From contig JAYNJW010000003.1 of the NCBI GenBank assembly GCA_038110535.1, positions 22,928 through 86,927 on the forward strand: a stretch of DNA of 64,000 nucleotides. Direction: 5' to 3'. The number at the start of each line of letters is the position of its first letter. Positions within the stretch are counted from its first letter, which is position 1. The notes beneath the pieces are model-generated. The model saw nothing but the letters and a program-made list of their open reading frames with translations. It was not told where the DNA came from and did no database searches. The stretch is from Chordibacter sp038110535 (GTDB lineage: Bacteria > Verrucomicrobiota > Verrucomicrobiia > Opitutales > Seribacteraceae). The translations under genes were made by a program, and so were the position numbers. Of this stretch, positions 50,978-60,273 are shown piece after piece.

Positions 50978-51993
50978 GAATTTGTTTTATAGCAGGCGAC
51001 AAGAATTCCGGACAATGCGGTGTTACTGATTATGTCGAACTCCTTGCTCAGGAACTCGAAAAACTTGGGCATAAGATCGAACAGTATTTCATTAAAAAGG
51101 ATTGTGGAGAGTTGAACAACTTGCCAAGTGCAGATCTCTACAGCTTTCAATTCGCTCCATATGCCTGTGCGAATGATGGAATTCCGAAAAGAATTCTCAA
51201 CCTCCTTGCTAGAAAATTGCAGAACAAGAAAGTTCATCTTAACTTTCATGAAATTTGGGTGGGAGCATACCCTAGAGCAAATTGGAAGGAAAGGGGGATC
51301 GGGTGGCTTCAAAAAACCCTTATTCTTCGCTTTATCAAGAAGTGCAAACCGGCATGGATCACCACATCTAATGCTGCTGCAATTGATCGCTTAAAGCACC
51401 AAAATGTTCCTGCAAGATTCCTCTATCTATTTGGTAATATCCCCTATTCAGCCGCTTCCAAAGCGATGACTGCGGAGCAAACCCTGAAGATCGCTTTTTT
51501 TGGAACACCCTACACTAATTTTCCCTACCATAAACTTGGCAATTTTTTTTCAAATCTATCCAAAAGCTGTGGCAAACAATTAGAAATCTTTTTGATTGGT
51601 CGACAAAGAGAGGAACGCGGTGCCGATCAACTTCTATCCTTCTGTAAAATGAATAATTTCTTAATTCAAACATCTGGCGAGCTAACAACCAATTTAATTT
51701 CAGAACGACTCCAGGAATGTATCCTAGGAGTATCCACCACGCCCTTTGATGTAATTGGCAAGAGCGGAGCCACTGCGGCAATGCTAGAACATGGCTTGCC
51801 CGTTTTGGCTTATGATGATGGAGATACACCACAGGAAAGGCTGTTCGTTCCTGATCCCTTCAAAGACCAAATCTTTCTGATTAATGACCATTCTTCTGTA
51901 GAAAAATTGCTTCTGTACATCGAAAAACCAAGAAAATCTTTTTTCGATGGCGTTGCTCATACCGCAAATGAAATGCTAGAACTCATCTCTTGA
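50974..51993 (+). CDS. glycosyltransferase, GT4-like
   Basis: A 339-residue GT-B protein. G-Q-C-G-V-T-D-Y at about 13-20 is the acceptor-domain loop of many GT4 enzymes, N-F-H-E-I-W-V-G follows, and the C-terminal domain shows I-A-F-F-G-T-P and G-K-S-G-A-T-A-A-M-L-E-H-G-L-P-V-L as donor site. TTGA overlap on both sides. Substrates unknown. Confidence 0.78.
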   Translation: MRICFIAGDKNSGQCGVTDYVELLAQELEKLGHKIEQYFIKKDCGELNNLPSADLYSFQFAPYACANDGIPKRILNLLARKLQNKKVHLNFHEIWVGAYPRANWKERGIGWLQKTLILRFIKKCKPAWITTSNAAAIDRLKHQNVPARFLYLFGNIPYSAASKAMTAEQTLKIAFFGTPYTNFPYHKLGNFFSNLSKSCGKQLEIFLIGRQREERGADQLLSFCKMNNFLIQTSGELTTNLISERLQECILGVSTTPFDVIGKSGATAAMLEHGLPVLAYDDGDTPQERLFVPDPFKDQIFLINDHSSVEKLLLYIEKPRKSFFDGVAHTANEMLELIS

Positions 51994-52535
51994 ATCCTAA
52001 AAGACAGAGATCCCCTTACCAAAGCCCCTGGCCTTGGTGGACTCAGGTTATCCTGATTTGCTGGCGACTAAGTTGGCTGGTCTTTTGCCAATGGACCCCC
52101 AAGTTTTTCAATCCCTGGCGGATTCTTGTACTTAAAGTTTTTGGGGCGAATCTTTCGGGAATGCCCTTCATTCATAGCTCGGCAAGGATCCAGATTCCTT
52201 GGAACATAACCATGAAGCATCGTGCCTGCCTAGGCGAACGTGCCAATGCCTATTCCCTAGGAAAAATTGAGGTCGGAGAGCATGCTACCATTGCTCAAGA
52301 AACTTATCTTTGTACCGGCACCCATGATTTTGAAGATCCTAGCATGCAACTGATTACCAAGCCTATCACCATTCATAGAAATGCTTTTGTTGGAGTGAGA
52401 GCAATGGTGCTACCCGGAGTCAGCATAGGCGAGAATGCCATTATAGGAGCTCAAGCTACAGTGACTAAAGATGTGCCGGCTAATGTTATTTTTGCTGGCA
52501 ATCCTGCACGAAAAATTGGCGAAAGAAAGACTTAA
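51990..52535 (+). CDS. wcaF: WcaF-type O-acetyltransferase
   Basis: A 181-residue hexapeptide acetyltransferase of the colanic-acid WcaF type. The N-terminal S-P-W-P-W-W and R-L-S-W-L-V-F-C segment, F-F-N-P-W-R-I-L-V-L-K-V-F-G-A, then hexapeptide repeats, T-G-T-H-D-F with the catalytic-type His, and the final A-G-N-P-A-R-K-I-G are all diagnostic. It uses acetyl-CoA to O-acetylate a sugar. TTG start in TTGA. The symbol refers to the family, not to a colanic-acid product. Confidence 0.83.
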   Translation: MNPKRQRSPYQSPWPWWTQVILICWRLSWLVFCQWTPKFFNPWRILVLKVFGANLSGMPFIHSSARIQIPWNITMKHRACLGERANAYSLGKIEVGEHATIAQETYLCTGTHDFEDPSMQLITKPITIHRNAFVGVRAMVLPGVSIGENAIIGAQATVTKDVPANVIFAGNPARKIGERKT

Positions 52536-53518
52536 TGAATTCCATAAGTAAGAAAAAAATATTAATCACCGGTGGATTAGGATTCATCGGATCAAATCTT
52601 GCCCGCAGGCTCGCCGAATGCGGAAATGAAGTGACTGTGGTCGATAGCCTTATTCCTGAATATGGGGGCAACCTTCGTAACCTCCACGACTTTCATGAAA
52701 AAATAAAAATTAATTTATCGGATATTCGTGACGCATACTCCACAAACGAGCTTATAAAAGGACGGGATTACATTTTCAATCTAGCTGGCCAGACAAGCCA
52801 CTTAGACTCTATGGAAAATCCATTTACCGATCTCGACATTAACGCAAAGGCACAGCTTTCCATTTTAGAAGCCTGCCGTAAACATAATCCTGATGCACGC
52901 ATAGTGTTTGCCAGCACTCGACAAATTTATGGGAGGCCCAAGTATTTACCTGTGGATGAAAAACATCCACGGCATCCAGTCGATGTTAATGGCATCAACA
53001 AGATTGCTGGTGAACAGTACCATATTCTTTATCACGAAGTTTACGGCATTGCTTCTTCAGTTCTTAGACTAACCAACACCTACGGGCCCAGAATGAGAAT
53101 AAAGGATGCACGACAAACTTTTCTCGGAATTTGGATTAAAAACTTACTTCAAGGTAAACCCATCCAAGTTTTTGGTGATGGCGAGCAAAGAAGGGATTAC
53201 AACTTTGTAGATGATGTGATCGATGCCCTACTCTTATCCGCGACTTCTAAGGATGCCATTGGAAGAGCATTTAACTTGGGCGGCCCCGATCCTCTTAGTT
53301 TGAAAGAAACTGCAAAGCTTATGTGCAACCAAATTGATGGAGCTGAATTCGAAATGATTCCTTTTCCGCAAAACCGAAAGGCAATTGATGTCGGAGATTT
53401 TATTTGTGACTACAGTGCATTTTCAAATTCTTTTGGCTGGCAACCCAAGATCACATTTGAAGAAGGAATATCGAAGTCTCTGGATTTCTTTAAGAAAGAG
53501 CTTGAGTACTATTTATGA
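52535..53518 (+). CDS. NAD-dependent epimerase/dehydratase (extended SDR)
   Basis: A 327-residue extended SDR: G-G-L-G-F-I-G at 13-19, S-T-R-Q-I-Y-G (130s), N-T-Y-G-P-R-M and D-G-E-Q-R-R-D-Y-N-F-V-D-D later. The usual Y-x3-K catalytic pair reads N-G-I-N-K, so Tyr is replaced by Asn while Lys stays. It is otherwise GalE/dehydratase-like. The start overlaps the previous stop (TAATG). The aminotransferase ten bases downstream may use its keto product (inference). Confidence 0.82.
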   Translation: MNSISKKKILITGGLGFIGSNLARRLAECGNEVTVVDSLIPEYGGNLRNLHDFHEKIKINLSDIRDAYSTNELIKGRDYIFNLAGQTSHLDSMENPFTDLDINAKAQLSILEACRKHNPDARIVFASTRQIYGRPKYLPVDEKHPRHPVDVNGINKIAGEQYHILYHEVYGIASSVLRLTNTYGPRMRIKDARQTFLGIWIKNLLQGKPIQVFGDGEQRRDYNFVDDVIDALLLSATSKDAIGRAFNLGGPDPLSLKETAKLMCNQIDGAEFEMIPFPQNRKAIDVGDFICDYSAFSNSFGWQPKITFEEGISKSLDFFKKELEYYL

Positions 53519-53527
53519 TTAAATCAA

Positions 53528-54637
53528 ATGATCCCTTTTAGCAATCCATCAGCCTCTTATCAGGCGCATAAGAAGGAAATTGATGAGGCAATCCAAAGAG
53601 TTCTTGATTCAGGTTGGTTTGTACTAGGAAAAGAAGTAGAAAACTTTGAAAAGGAATTCGCATCATTCCATGGCAAAGATTTTTATGCCGTGGGAGTGGC
53701 AAATGGAACGGATGCCATTGCCCTGTGCCTCAGAAGTCTAGGGTTAGGAAGTGGAGATGAAGTTATCACCCCATCCCACACAGCAGTGGCCACGGTTGCA
53801 GGTATTGAACAGGCAGGCTGCACTCCGGTGTTTGCAGATATCGATCCGTATACAAGATGCATCGACCCGAATTCACTTAAGGAAAGAGTGGGTTCCAGTA
53901 CCCGTGCAATCATGCCGGTTCACATTTATGGACAACCGGCTGAAATGCACAGGATCCTGGAGATTGCCAAAGTCCACAACCTGGCACTGGTAGAGGATTG
54001 TTCCCAAGCACACGGAGCGGAGATTGATGGACAAAAAGTAGGCACCTTTGCAGATATTTCTGCTTTCAGTTGTTACCCCACTAAAAACTTGGGGGGAACA
54101 GGAGATGGCGGTGTGATTTTTTGCCGATCCAAAGAGTTTGCCGAAAAGATAAAATCTCTTCGGCAGTACGGTTGGAACGACGAAAGAGAAAGTATCTCCC
54201 CAGGCTTTAATTCGAGACTCGATGAACTTCAGGCAGCCATCTTACGGGTCAAGCTACAACATCTCGCGGATGACAATAACAAACGTAGAGAAATCGCTCT
54301 ACGCTACAACTCTGCGTTCAAAGATCTACCGGTAACCCTACCTGCCTTACCTGAAACTGAACTTCATGCGATGCATCTCTATGTGATTGAATATGATCAA
54401 AGAAATGAATTGATGAAATACCTCCGATCCCATCAAATCGGTGCCAGCCTCCATTATCCCTTGGCGGTTCATCAACACCCTGCTTATAAAGATCGAATGC
54501 GCGGAGGGGATAACCTCCCGGTTACCGACCAGTTCTACCAAAGAAATCTTACCCTACCGATGTACCCGGAGTTATCCAATGATGCGGTCGAGCATATTAT
54601 TTCAACGGTTCAAAACTGGTTCAGGCAAAAAAACTAA
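53528..54637 (+). CDS. DegT/DnrJ/EryC1 sugar aminotransferase
   Basis: A full 369-residue PLP-dependent sugar aminotransferase with the standard opening M-I-P-F-S-N-P, G-T-D-A-I-A-L and D-C-S-Q-A-H-G for PLP binding, and the PLP lysine in Y-P-T-K-N-L-G-G. It is the third aminotransferase of this family in the window and the only one with a normal ATG start. It follows an SDR, which suggests an SDR/aminotransferase amino-sugar step. The sugar and regiochemistry are unknown. Confidence 0.88.
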   Translation: MIPFSNPSASYQAHKKEIDEAIQRVLDSGWFVLGKEVENFEKEFASFHGKDFYAVGVANGTDAIALCLRSLGLGSGDEVITPSHTAVATVAGIEQAGCTPVFADIDPYTRCIDPNSLKERVGSSTRAIMPVHIYGQPAEMHRILEIAKVHNLALVEDCSQAHGAEIDGQKVGTFADISAFSCYPTKNLGGTGDGGVIFCRSKEFAEKIKSLRQYGWNDERESISPGFNSRLDELQAAILRVKLQHLADDNNKRREIALRYNSAFKDLPVTLPALPETELHAMHLYVIEYDQRNELMKYLRSHQIGASLHYPLAVHQHPAYKDRMRGGDNLPVTDQFYQRNLTLPMYPELSNDAVEHIISTVQNWFRQKN

Positions 54638-55540
54638 ATGGAGGAGCAAGAAGATGAAAAAATCTTTGTACAATCACTCATCGGGGGGAACCAATTACCT
54701 TTATATCTAATCTGCTTAAAATCCCTTGTAACTTTTTGCCAAGACCGCATTGAGTTGCAACTGCACACGGATGGTTCCCTCTCCGAAAAAGACAAAGATT
54801 TCATCCATTCCGAGCTAACTGGAACGACAGTCACCATTACCGACTCCTCTGAAAACAAGAGCCGAGTGTTGGATTTACTGCAAGGCAGACCAAACTGCCA
54901 AAAGTTTAGAAAGGATTCTTTTTGGGGGATTGAATTCTTTGACCCCATTTACGCATTCCCCAAAGATCCGATCAGTTTTTATCTGGATGCCGATATTCTC
55001 TTTCTTCGTCCATTCTCCGGATTATTTGATCGGAATCAGGTAAAAGGGGGAGCTATTTTCCTGAAGGACACTCAGTGGGATGCTTATTCTTTTCGTCCTT
55101 GGCAAATGCTTGCAGGTAAAAAAAGGCCTCAAGTAGTCAAGGGGATTACCACGGGACTGGTATTTTGGGATAAAACGGCCATCGACTGGGATTACTTAGA
55201 GTGGTTTCTCGGAGAACATCGACTCCACAAGATAGCTGAATGGATTATGCCCAGTGCCCAAGCTGGTCTGGCTCGTCGATGTGAGGCGAAAACGATTTCT
55301 CCAAGACAAATTCCAAACCTTTATCCCAACGCCCAAATTCATGACGATACCTTTGGAGTACATCTGCTAGGCTCATACCGGAAGGAATGGATGGAAAAGC
55401 TTGAGGCCAGAGAAAATAATCAAACAGAAAATATACCCACTGTAGCCCCATCCTTTGAAGAATGTGTAAGACAAAACGTAATTGGCTACTCTCTTAGGCA
55501 AATAAGAAGATGGAAGAATACGAGGCTGAATCTTTGGTAG
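54638..55540 (+). CDS. GT-A-type glycosyltransferase-like protein
   Basis: A 300-residue protein whose central motif Y-L-D-A-D-I-L-F-L-R-P (about 108-118) is the DxD metal site of GT-A glycosyltransferases of the GT8-like type. An N-terminal domain with L-H-T-D-G-S and a basic C-terminus (R-R-W-K-N) surround it. I do not recognise a closer family. It starts on the base after the aminotransferase stop and is followed without gap by a GT4 gene. Confidence 0.72.
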   Translation: MEEQEDEKIFVQSLIGGNQLPLYLICLKSLVTFCQDRIELQLHTDGSLSEKDKDFIHSELTGTTVTITDSSENKSRVLDLLQGRPNCQKFRKDSFWGIEFFDPIYAFPKDPISFYLDADILFLRPFSGLFDRNQVKGGAIFLKDTQWDAYSFRPWQMLAGKKRPQVVKGITTGLVFWDKTAIDWDYLEWFLGEHRLHKIAEWIMPSAQAGLARRCEAKTISPRQIPNLYPNAQIHDDTFGVHLLGSYRKEWMEKLEARENNQTENIPTVAPSFEECVRQNVIGYSLRQIRRWKNTRLNLW

Positions 55541-56626
55541 ATGACTGATCTATCCAACCTGAAAATTCTCATGCTCGCCCCCTGTCTGGGAAAGTTTGGG
55601 GGAATTGAAACTTTTTGCCTGACCTTGATCGAGGATCTGATCCATAAGGGTGGATCGGTTCGCTTACTCAGAAAAAAAGTTATCGGATTTCAGAACGATG
55701 AATCGATTCAAAGAAACGAAACAGAAATCCGTTCATCGTGGACAGAAGAAGAAAACAAACGATTTATCAGCCAATTTGTTTCACCCAGAGATTCGGACAT
55801 CAAACATGCCATACATGAGTGTGACCTCGTTCATCTCCACAACCCCATGGTGGAGGGGGTATGGCATGCTAAAAAGAATAACAAACCCTGTGTGATGACC
55901 ATTTACAACTGGCGAAGACAAGGAATTCACCCGAGGCTTTTGGCTTGGCGGTGGGCAGTGAGCCAAGCAGATAGAAGGTGGTATATATCAGAGTTTGTCT
56001 GGGATAGTTGGGAAAAGAAGAGGAGATCAAATAGTGCCAGGCTTCCTGTTGTTTCAAAAATGCCAAGTGGAGAGTGTCCATATAATCGTCGTAAAGGCTT
56101 TTTATTTATCGGAAGGTTTGTTCCCAACAAAGGAATTAGAATTTTAATTGAAGCTTACCGACAAATTTCTCCTGATCCAGAATTGTGGCCATTAAAATTA
56201 GTTGGAGATGGTCCGTTAAGAACTGAAGTTCAAAACATCATTTCCTCTAGAAAAATCAATGGTGTACATTTGCCTGGGTTTGTGGGTGAATCAGATAGAC
56301 ATCGGTATACTCGGGAAGCCAAGTGGATGGTAACTCCTCCCCATACAAACGAAGATCTTGGACTTACCCCGTTAGAGGCTCGGTCGGTAGGAGTTCCCTG
56401 TATTGCGACTACAGATGGAGGCATCAAAGAAACAGCAGGAATCCATGCACTTTTTTGTAAACCTGGCTGTATCGACTCATTGGCGAACCTTCTTCAAGAA
56501 GCGATTGAAATGAGCGATTCAGATTACGAAAAAATGGCAATCAATTCGAAAGTAGGACTGGAAAATTATGTAAGGCCGCTTGATGAATATGCCGATCATT
56601 ACAGGGAACTATTAAAAGAAAATTGA
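55541..56626 (+). CDS. glycosyltransferase family 4
   Basis: A 361-residue GT4 enzyme: F-G-G-I-E-T-F at 17-23, H-L-H-N-P in the acceptor domain, F-I-G-R-F-V-P-N-K-G at the second domain start, and the E-x7-E motif as E-D-L-G-L-T-P-L-E. All parts of a retaining GT4 are present. ATG start directly after the previous stop; TTGA overlap with the acyltransferase gene. Confidence 0.87.
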   Translation: MTDLSNLKILMLAPCLGKFGGIETFCLTLIEDLIHKGGSVRLLRKKVIGFQNDESIQRNETEIRSSWTEEENKRFISQFVSPRDSDIKHAIHECDLVHLHNPMVEGVWHAKKNNKPCVMTIYNWRRQGIHPRLLAWRWAVSQADRRWYISEFVWDSWEKKRRSNSARLPVVSKMPSGECPYNRRKGFLFIGRFVPNKGIRILIEAYRQISPDPELWPLKLVGDGPLRTEVQNIISSRKINGVHLPGFVGESDRHRYTREAKWMVTPPHTNEDLGLTPLEARSVGVPCIATTDGGIKETAGIHALFCKPGCIDSLANLLQEAIEMSDSDYEKMAINSKVGLENYVRPLDEYADHYRELLKEN

Positions 56627-57732
56627 AGGGAAAAGAACGGATCGAAGTAGTTGACTTGCTAAGAGGTTTGTCCTGCCTTGGAGTACTTCTCTACCATGTG
56701 CGAGTCGATCTCTGGACCGGCTGGTGGAATATCAAACTCAACCCTCAAAATTACTCTTCTTTTGAAAAATGTACGGCGTGGCTTTCAATTCCTACTCCAT
56801 TCATGGGCTATGCAATTTTGCTGTTTTTTTTGATCAGTGGATTTTGCATTCATTACCCAAACACATCATACAATGCCCAACCACACTGGCTGCAATACTT
56901 CAAACGCAGGTTCTGGCGGATTTACCCAACCTATTTAGTTGCCGTTATTCTAACCGCATCGATTAGCTATTACATCCACATCCAATGGGATGATACCACA
57001 TGGAAGATAGAAAGAGTGATTAGGGTTGCTCTGCTTTCCCAAAACTATCCACCAGGAGACGGACAATTTCTCAGCAATCCATCACTTTGGACGATCCCCC
57101 TGGAGATTGAATTTTATGCCATCTATCCCTTGGCATTCTTTCTCATTCTTCGACTGAAGTTTACATGGCTTATCTTTATATCTTTGTGCATAAGTGCCTT
57201 TACTGTTTACCTTATGCAACTTGGCTTGCAGTGGGTTTCATACACCTCTCTTCTACTTTGGCCTTCCTGGCTTCTCGGGGCTTGGGTTGCATCGATGCAC
57301 AGGGAAAATAAAATAACGGAAATTAATATACGGGTTCTTTCATTTGGTTTTATCCTATTTTTGATTCTTTCTTTACTTAGCAAACTAGAAAATTGGGAAT
57401 CTTGGCTCCAATATGGATTTTGGACAGGATTTTATTTTATTCTCTTTCTTTTATTTCTTCGTTTTGAAAGAGAAATTCTCGGATTCAGGAAAAGTTTAAT
57501 TTACAGTTTATTCGCTTGGCTGGGAAAAATTTCATTTTCGCTCTATCTAGTGCATTTTCCACTCTTCAAATTATTTGGATACATGCATCGGGATTTTTTT
57601 GGCGAAAAGCCAGCAAACTTCCTGTTTTCATTGCTCTATTTGATCCCGGTAATTTTCTTGGCGTGGATCTTTTTTAGATTCATCGAAAACCCGATACATG
57701 TCTGGTCAAAACAAGGAAAGAAAAGAAAGTGA
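56623..57732 (+). CDS. acyltransferase family 3 (OafA/YrhL-type) membrane protein
   Basis: A 369-residue acyltransferase-3 membrane protein with about ten helices. The N-terminal motif D-L-L-R-G (11-15) and the catalytic-region His25 in L-Y-H-V-R are intact, as are S-L-W-T-I-P-L-E-I-E-F-Y and the C-terminal S-L-Y-L-V-H. Such proteins O-acetylate glycans at the membrane. TTG start; its stop overlaps the next gene as GTGA. It complements the soluble WcaF-like enzyme. Confidence 0.88.
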   Translation: MKGKERIEVVDLLRGLSCLGVLLYHVRVDLWTGWWNIKLNPQNYSSFEKCTAWLSIPTPFMGYAILLFFLISGFCIHYPNTSYNAQPHWLQYFKRRFWRIYPTYLVAVILTASISYYIHIQWDDTTWKIERVIRVALLSQNYPPGDGQFLSNPSLWTIPLEIEFYAIYPLAFFLILRLKFTWLIFISLCISAFTVYLMQLGLQWVSYTSLLLWPSWLLGAWVASMHRENKITEINIRVLSFGFILFLILSLLSKLENWESWLQYGFWTGFYFILFLLFLRFEREILGFRKSLIYSLFAWLGKISFSLYLVHFPLFKLFGYMHRDFFGEKPANFLFSLLYLIPVIFLAWIFFRFIENPIHVWSKQGKKRK

Positions 57733-58931
57733 CTTTCATAGTTTCACACCCAACGGGAAATACTTTTGTTAAAGCTTTGCTTGAGGAATTACAGCATAGA
57801 AATTTATTAGCATACTTTTCCACAACCATCGGGTTTGGAGAAAATTTCTGTGAGATCTTTTCGAAATTTAAAAGTAGAAGATTGTACAACATACCTGACG
57901 CTAAGATTGAGCGCCTTTGGTATCCTGAGCTGATGAGGTTACTGCAAAAAGGCGGGCAGGAAAAAAAGAGAAAGTTTGTCGACCAAACTTATGCAAAACT
58001 TGACCAGAAAACCTCTAAAAAAATTGAAGTTAAATCTGGAAAAGTGATCCATGCATATGAAGATGGTGCATATCAAAGTTTTATCAAAGCTAAGAAATTA
58101 GGCATTCAGTGTTCCTACGAACTTCCCATTGCCCATTGGGCAACAAGTCGAAGACTTCTTGCAGAGGAAGCTGAAAGGTACCCTCTATGGGAACCGACCC
58201 TCGAAACTACCCGTGAGCCCGAAGAAAAACTTTTTCAAAAAGAAGAAGAATTGAGGCTGGCCGATCGAATAACTTGTCCAAGCCAGTTTGTTTTAGATTC
58301 CATACCAACTGAAATTCGGAATTGTACCCCCAGTCAAATCGCTCCTTTTGGTAGTCCCCCCCGCAGCCTTGATATTTCTTTCTTGGAAAAGAAAAAAAAC
58401 GAAGCGTTCAAAATACTTTTTGTCGGATCCATGAGTCAAAGAAAAGGGTTGGCCGATTTATTTGAGGCGATGAAGCTCTTGAAAAAAGAGGCTGTAACCC
58501 TGTCGATCCTAGGACAACCATCCATGCCAATGGAATTTTACCGAAAGCAATTGCCAAACTTTGAGTACTACAAACCCTGTGCTAATTCCCAGGTTAAAAA
58601 AATCATGCAACAGCACGATGCCTTGGTCTTACCTTCCATAGTTGAGGGAAGAGCACTAGTGCAACAGGAGGCACTGGCTTGCGGATTACCTATTATAGTA
58701 ACACCGAATGCAGGGGGAGAAGATTTAATCGAAGATGGAGTTACGGGGTACCTAGTGCCTATCCGCTCACCCAGAGATATTGCCGAAAAAATAATGACTC
58801 TACTTACCCATAAATGTTCAAGAATTGATATTTCTCATAAATGTAGCGAGAAAGCGAGTGACTACTCATGGGCTGTTTATGCGAGAAAAATTATTGATTT
58901 TAATTTGGATATACAGAAAATTTTTGAATAG
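57729..58931 (+). CDS. glycosyltransferase family 4
   Basis: A 400-residue GT-B protein. H-P-T-G-N-T-F at 6-12, E-L-P-I-A-H-W in the acceptor domain, I-L-F-V-G-S-M-S-Q-R-K-G-L at the second domain start and E-G-R-A-L-V-Q-Q-E-A-L-A-C-G-L-P with the E-x7-E donor motif. GTG start in a GTGA overlap. The next gene starts 11 bases on. The donor sugar is unknown. Confidence 0.87.
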   Translation: MTFIVSHPTGNTFVKALLEELQHRNLLAYFSTTIGFGENFCEIFSKFKSRRLYNIPDAKIERLWYPELMRLLQKGGQEKKRKFVDQTYAKLDQKTSKKIEVKSGKVIHAYEDGAYQSFIKAKKLGIQCSYELPIAHWATSRRLLAEEAERYPLWEPTLETTREPEEKLFQKEEELRLADRITCPSQFVLDSIPTEIRNCTPSQIAPFGSPPRSLDISFLEKKKNEAFKILFVGSMSQRKGLADLFEAMKLLKKEAVTLSILGQPSMPMEFYRKQLPNFEYYKPCANSQVKKIMQQHDALVLPSIVEGRALVQQEALACGLPIIVTPNAGGEDLIEDGVTGYLVPIRSPRDIAEKIMTLLTHKCSRIDISHKCSEKASDYSWAVYARKIIDFNLDIQKIFE

Positions 58932-58941
58932 TGCTTTCTAA

Positions 58942-60273
58942 ATGAGTACCACCGAAGCCATTTCTTTGCCAAAAGTTACTAAGCAAAGAGGGCAAATGCA
59001 GACCAATGCAAATGCATTTGAAAACAGTTTCATTAAAAAACTCATATGGGCTTATTTCCTATTTTTGTTATTTGAGGGTGCTCTTAGGAAATGGTTTCTT
59101 CCAGGACTTTCCCAAGGATTATTAATCATTCGTGACCCACTTGTCATATTGATTTATTATTTATGTTATGCGAAGGGTATTTTCCCTCTTAATAACCCTT
59201 ATCTAAAAAGGTGTTTCCAATGGGTCGCGCTTGCGGTTGTGCTTTCTTTTTTGATCAACAGAGCTCATCCCCTGACTATTGCGTATGGAGCGAGAACCAA
59301 CCTGCTCCATTTCCCTTTAATTTTTATTATGGCTCGGGTACTAACCTTTGAGGATGTAATAAAATTTGGTAAAGCATTTCTTTTACTCGCCTTACCAATG
59401 ACGTGGATTGTGGCACAACAATTTCAGGCAGACCGATTTGATACGATTAATGTTGCGGCAGGTGGCATCGGTCATCAAATGATGACTTCTGGAGACAAGG
59501 TACGTGCATCAGGAACTTTTACCTTTGTGAGTGGAATTGTATTCTACTACTGCTTTACCGTAGCGTTCATTATTTATGGATTTCTGGTAAAAGGCGCGTT
59601 CCCTAAATGGATGCTTTACTTAGGAACTTCTGCTTCATTACTTGCTATGGTAACGGCTGGAAGTAGGTCTGTAATTGCCGAATGTTTGCAAGTGTTGGCC
59701 TGTATTGGATTTCTTGCTTATTACAAGCCAAGTGAGTTTGGCAAAATTTCTGGGTCTGTTTTTGGTTTTTCTGTACTTGGCGCAATTCTCTATTACCAGG
59801 TTGATCTTTTTAAGGAAGGACTTGATTTCCTGAGTTTGCGCTTCGAAGAGGCTGCAAATGTTGAAGGAAATCCGATTGAGGCATATTTTATTAGATATTA
59901 CGAAATCATTGTATCACCCTACTACTACAATATGTGGACGGGCTTTTTTGGTAATGGCTTAGGCAAAGCAACACGGGCAGGAAGTGCATTAGGTGGTGGA
60001 ATGGGAGGTGCCGAAATCTCTTGGTCGCGACAAGTTTTAGAAAACGGATTATTGATTGGTGGATTATATATACTGTGGCGCATTTGGGTTGTTAAAGATC
60101 TGCTGATTACATGCTTGAAATCTGTGAAAAGAGGTTCTTATCTAGCGATCTTTTTATTTGGTGCTTGCGGTCCTATTATTCTTTTCGCTCCTTATGGCCA
60201 ACCAACCAATCTTGGTTTTGCGACTTTTGGCGGGGGACTCTGCTTGGCTGCAGCAGTCTCTCAAAAGAAATAA
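58942..60273 (+). CDS. O-antigen polymerase-like membrane protein (Wzy candidate)
   Basis: A 443-residue membrane protein with about eleven helices. It opens with L-F-E-G-A-L-R-K-W-F-L-P and has S-G-T-F-T-F and G-S-R-S in the middle, followed by a long outer loop with G-F-F-G-N-G-L-G-K-A-T and later S-W-S-R-Q-V-L-E-N-G. This is the pattern of Wzy/O-antigen-ligase-like proteins common in exopolysaccharide loci. It is the best polymerase candidate in the window; ligase function cannot be excluded. The stop overlaps the next ATG by one base. Confidence 0.75.
   Translation: MSTTEAISLPKVTKQRGQMQTNANAFENSFIKKLIWAYFLFLLFEGALRKWFLPGLSQGLLIIRDPLVILIYYLCYAKGIFPLNNPYLKRCFQWVALAVVLSFLINRAHPLTIAYGARTNLLHFPLIFIMARVLTFEDVIKFGKAFLLLALPMTWIVAQQFQADRFDTINVAAGGIGHQMMTSGDKVRASGTFTFVSGIVFYYCFTVAFIIYGFLVKGAFPKWMLYLGTSASLLAMVTAGSRSVIAECLQVLACIGFLAYYKPSEFGKISGSVFGFSVLGAILYYQVDLFKEGLDFLSLRFEEAANVEGNPIEAYFIRYYEIIVSPYYYNMWTGFFGNGLGKATRAGSALGGGMGGAEISWSRQVLENGLLIGGLYILWRIWVVKDLLITCLKSVKRGSYLAIFLFGACGPIILFAPYGQPTNLGFATFGGGLCLAAAVSQKK

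Noticed and set aside
60111..60272. Longer start for the GT4 protein at 60.3 kb
   Set aside because: It overlaps the polymerase gene by over 160 bases. ATG 60273 overlaps the stop as TAATG and gives a normal GT4 N-terminus.
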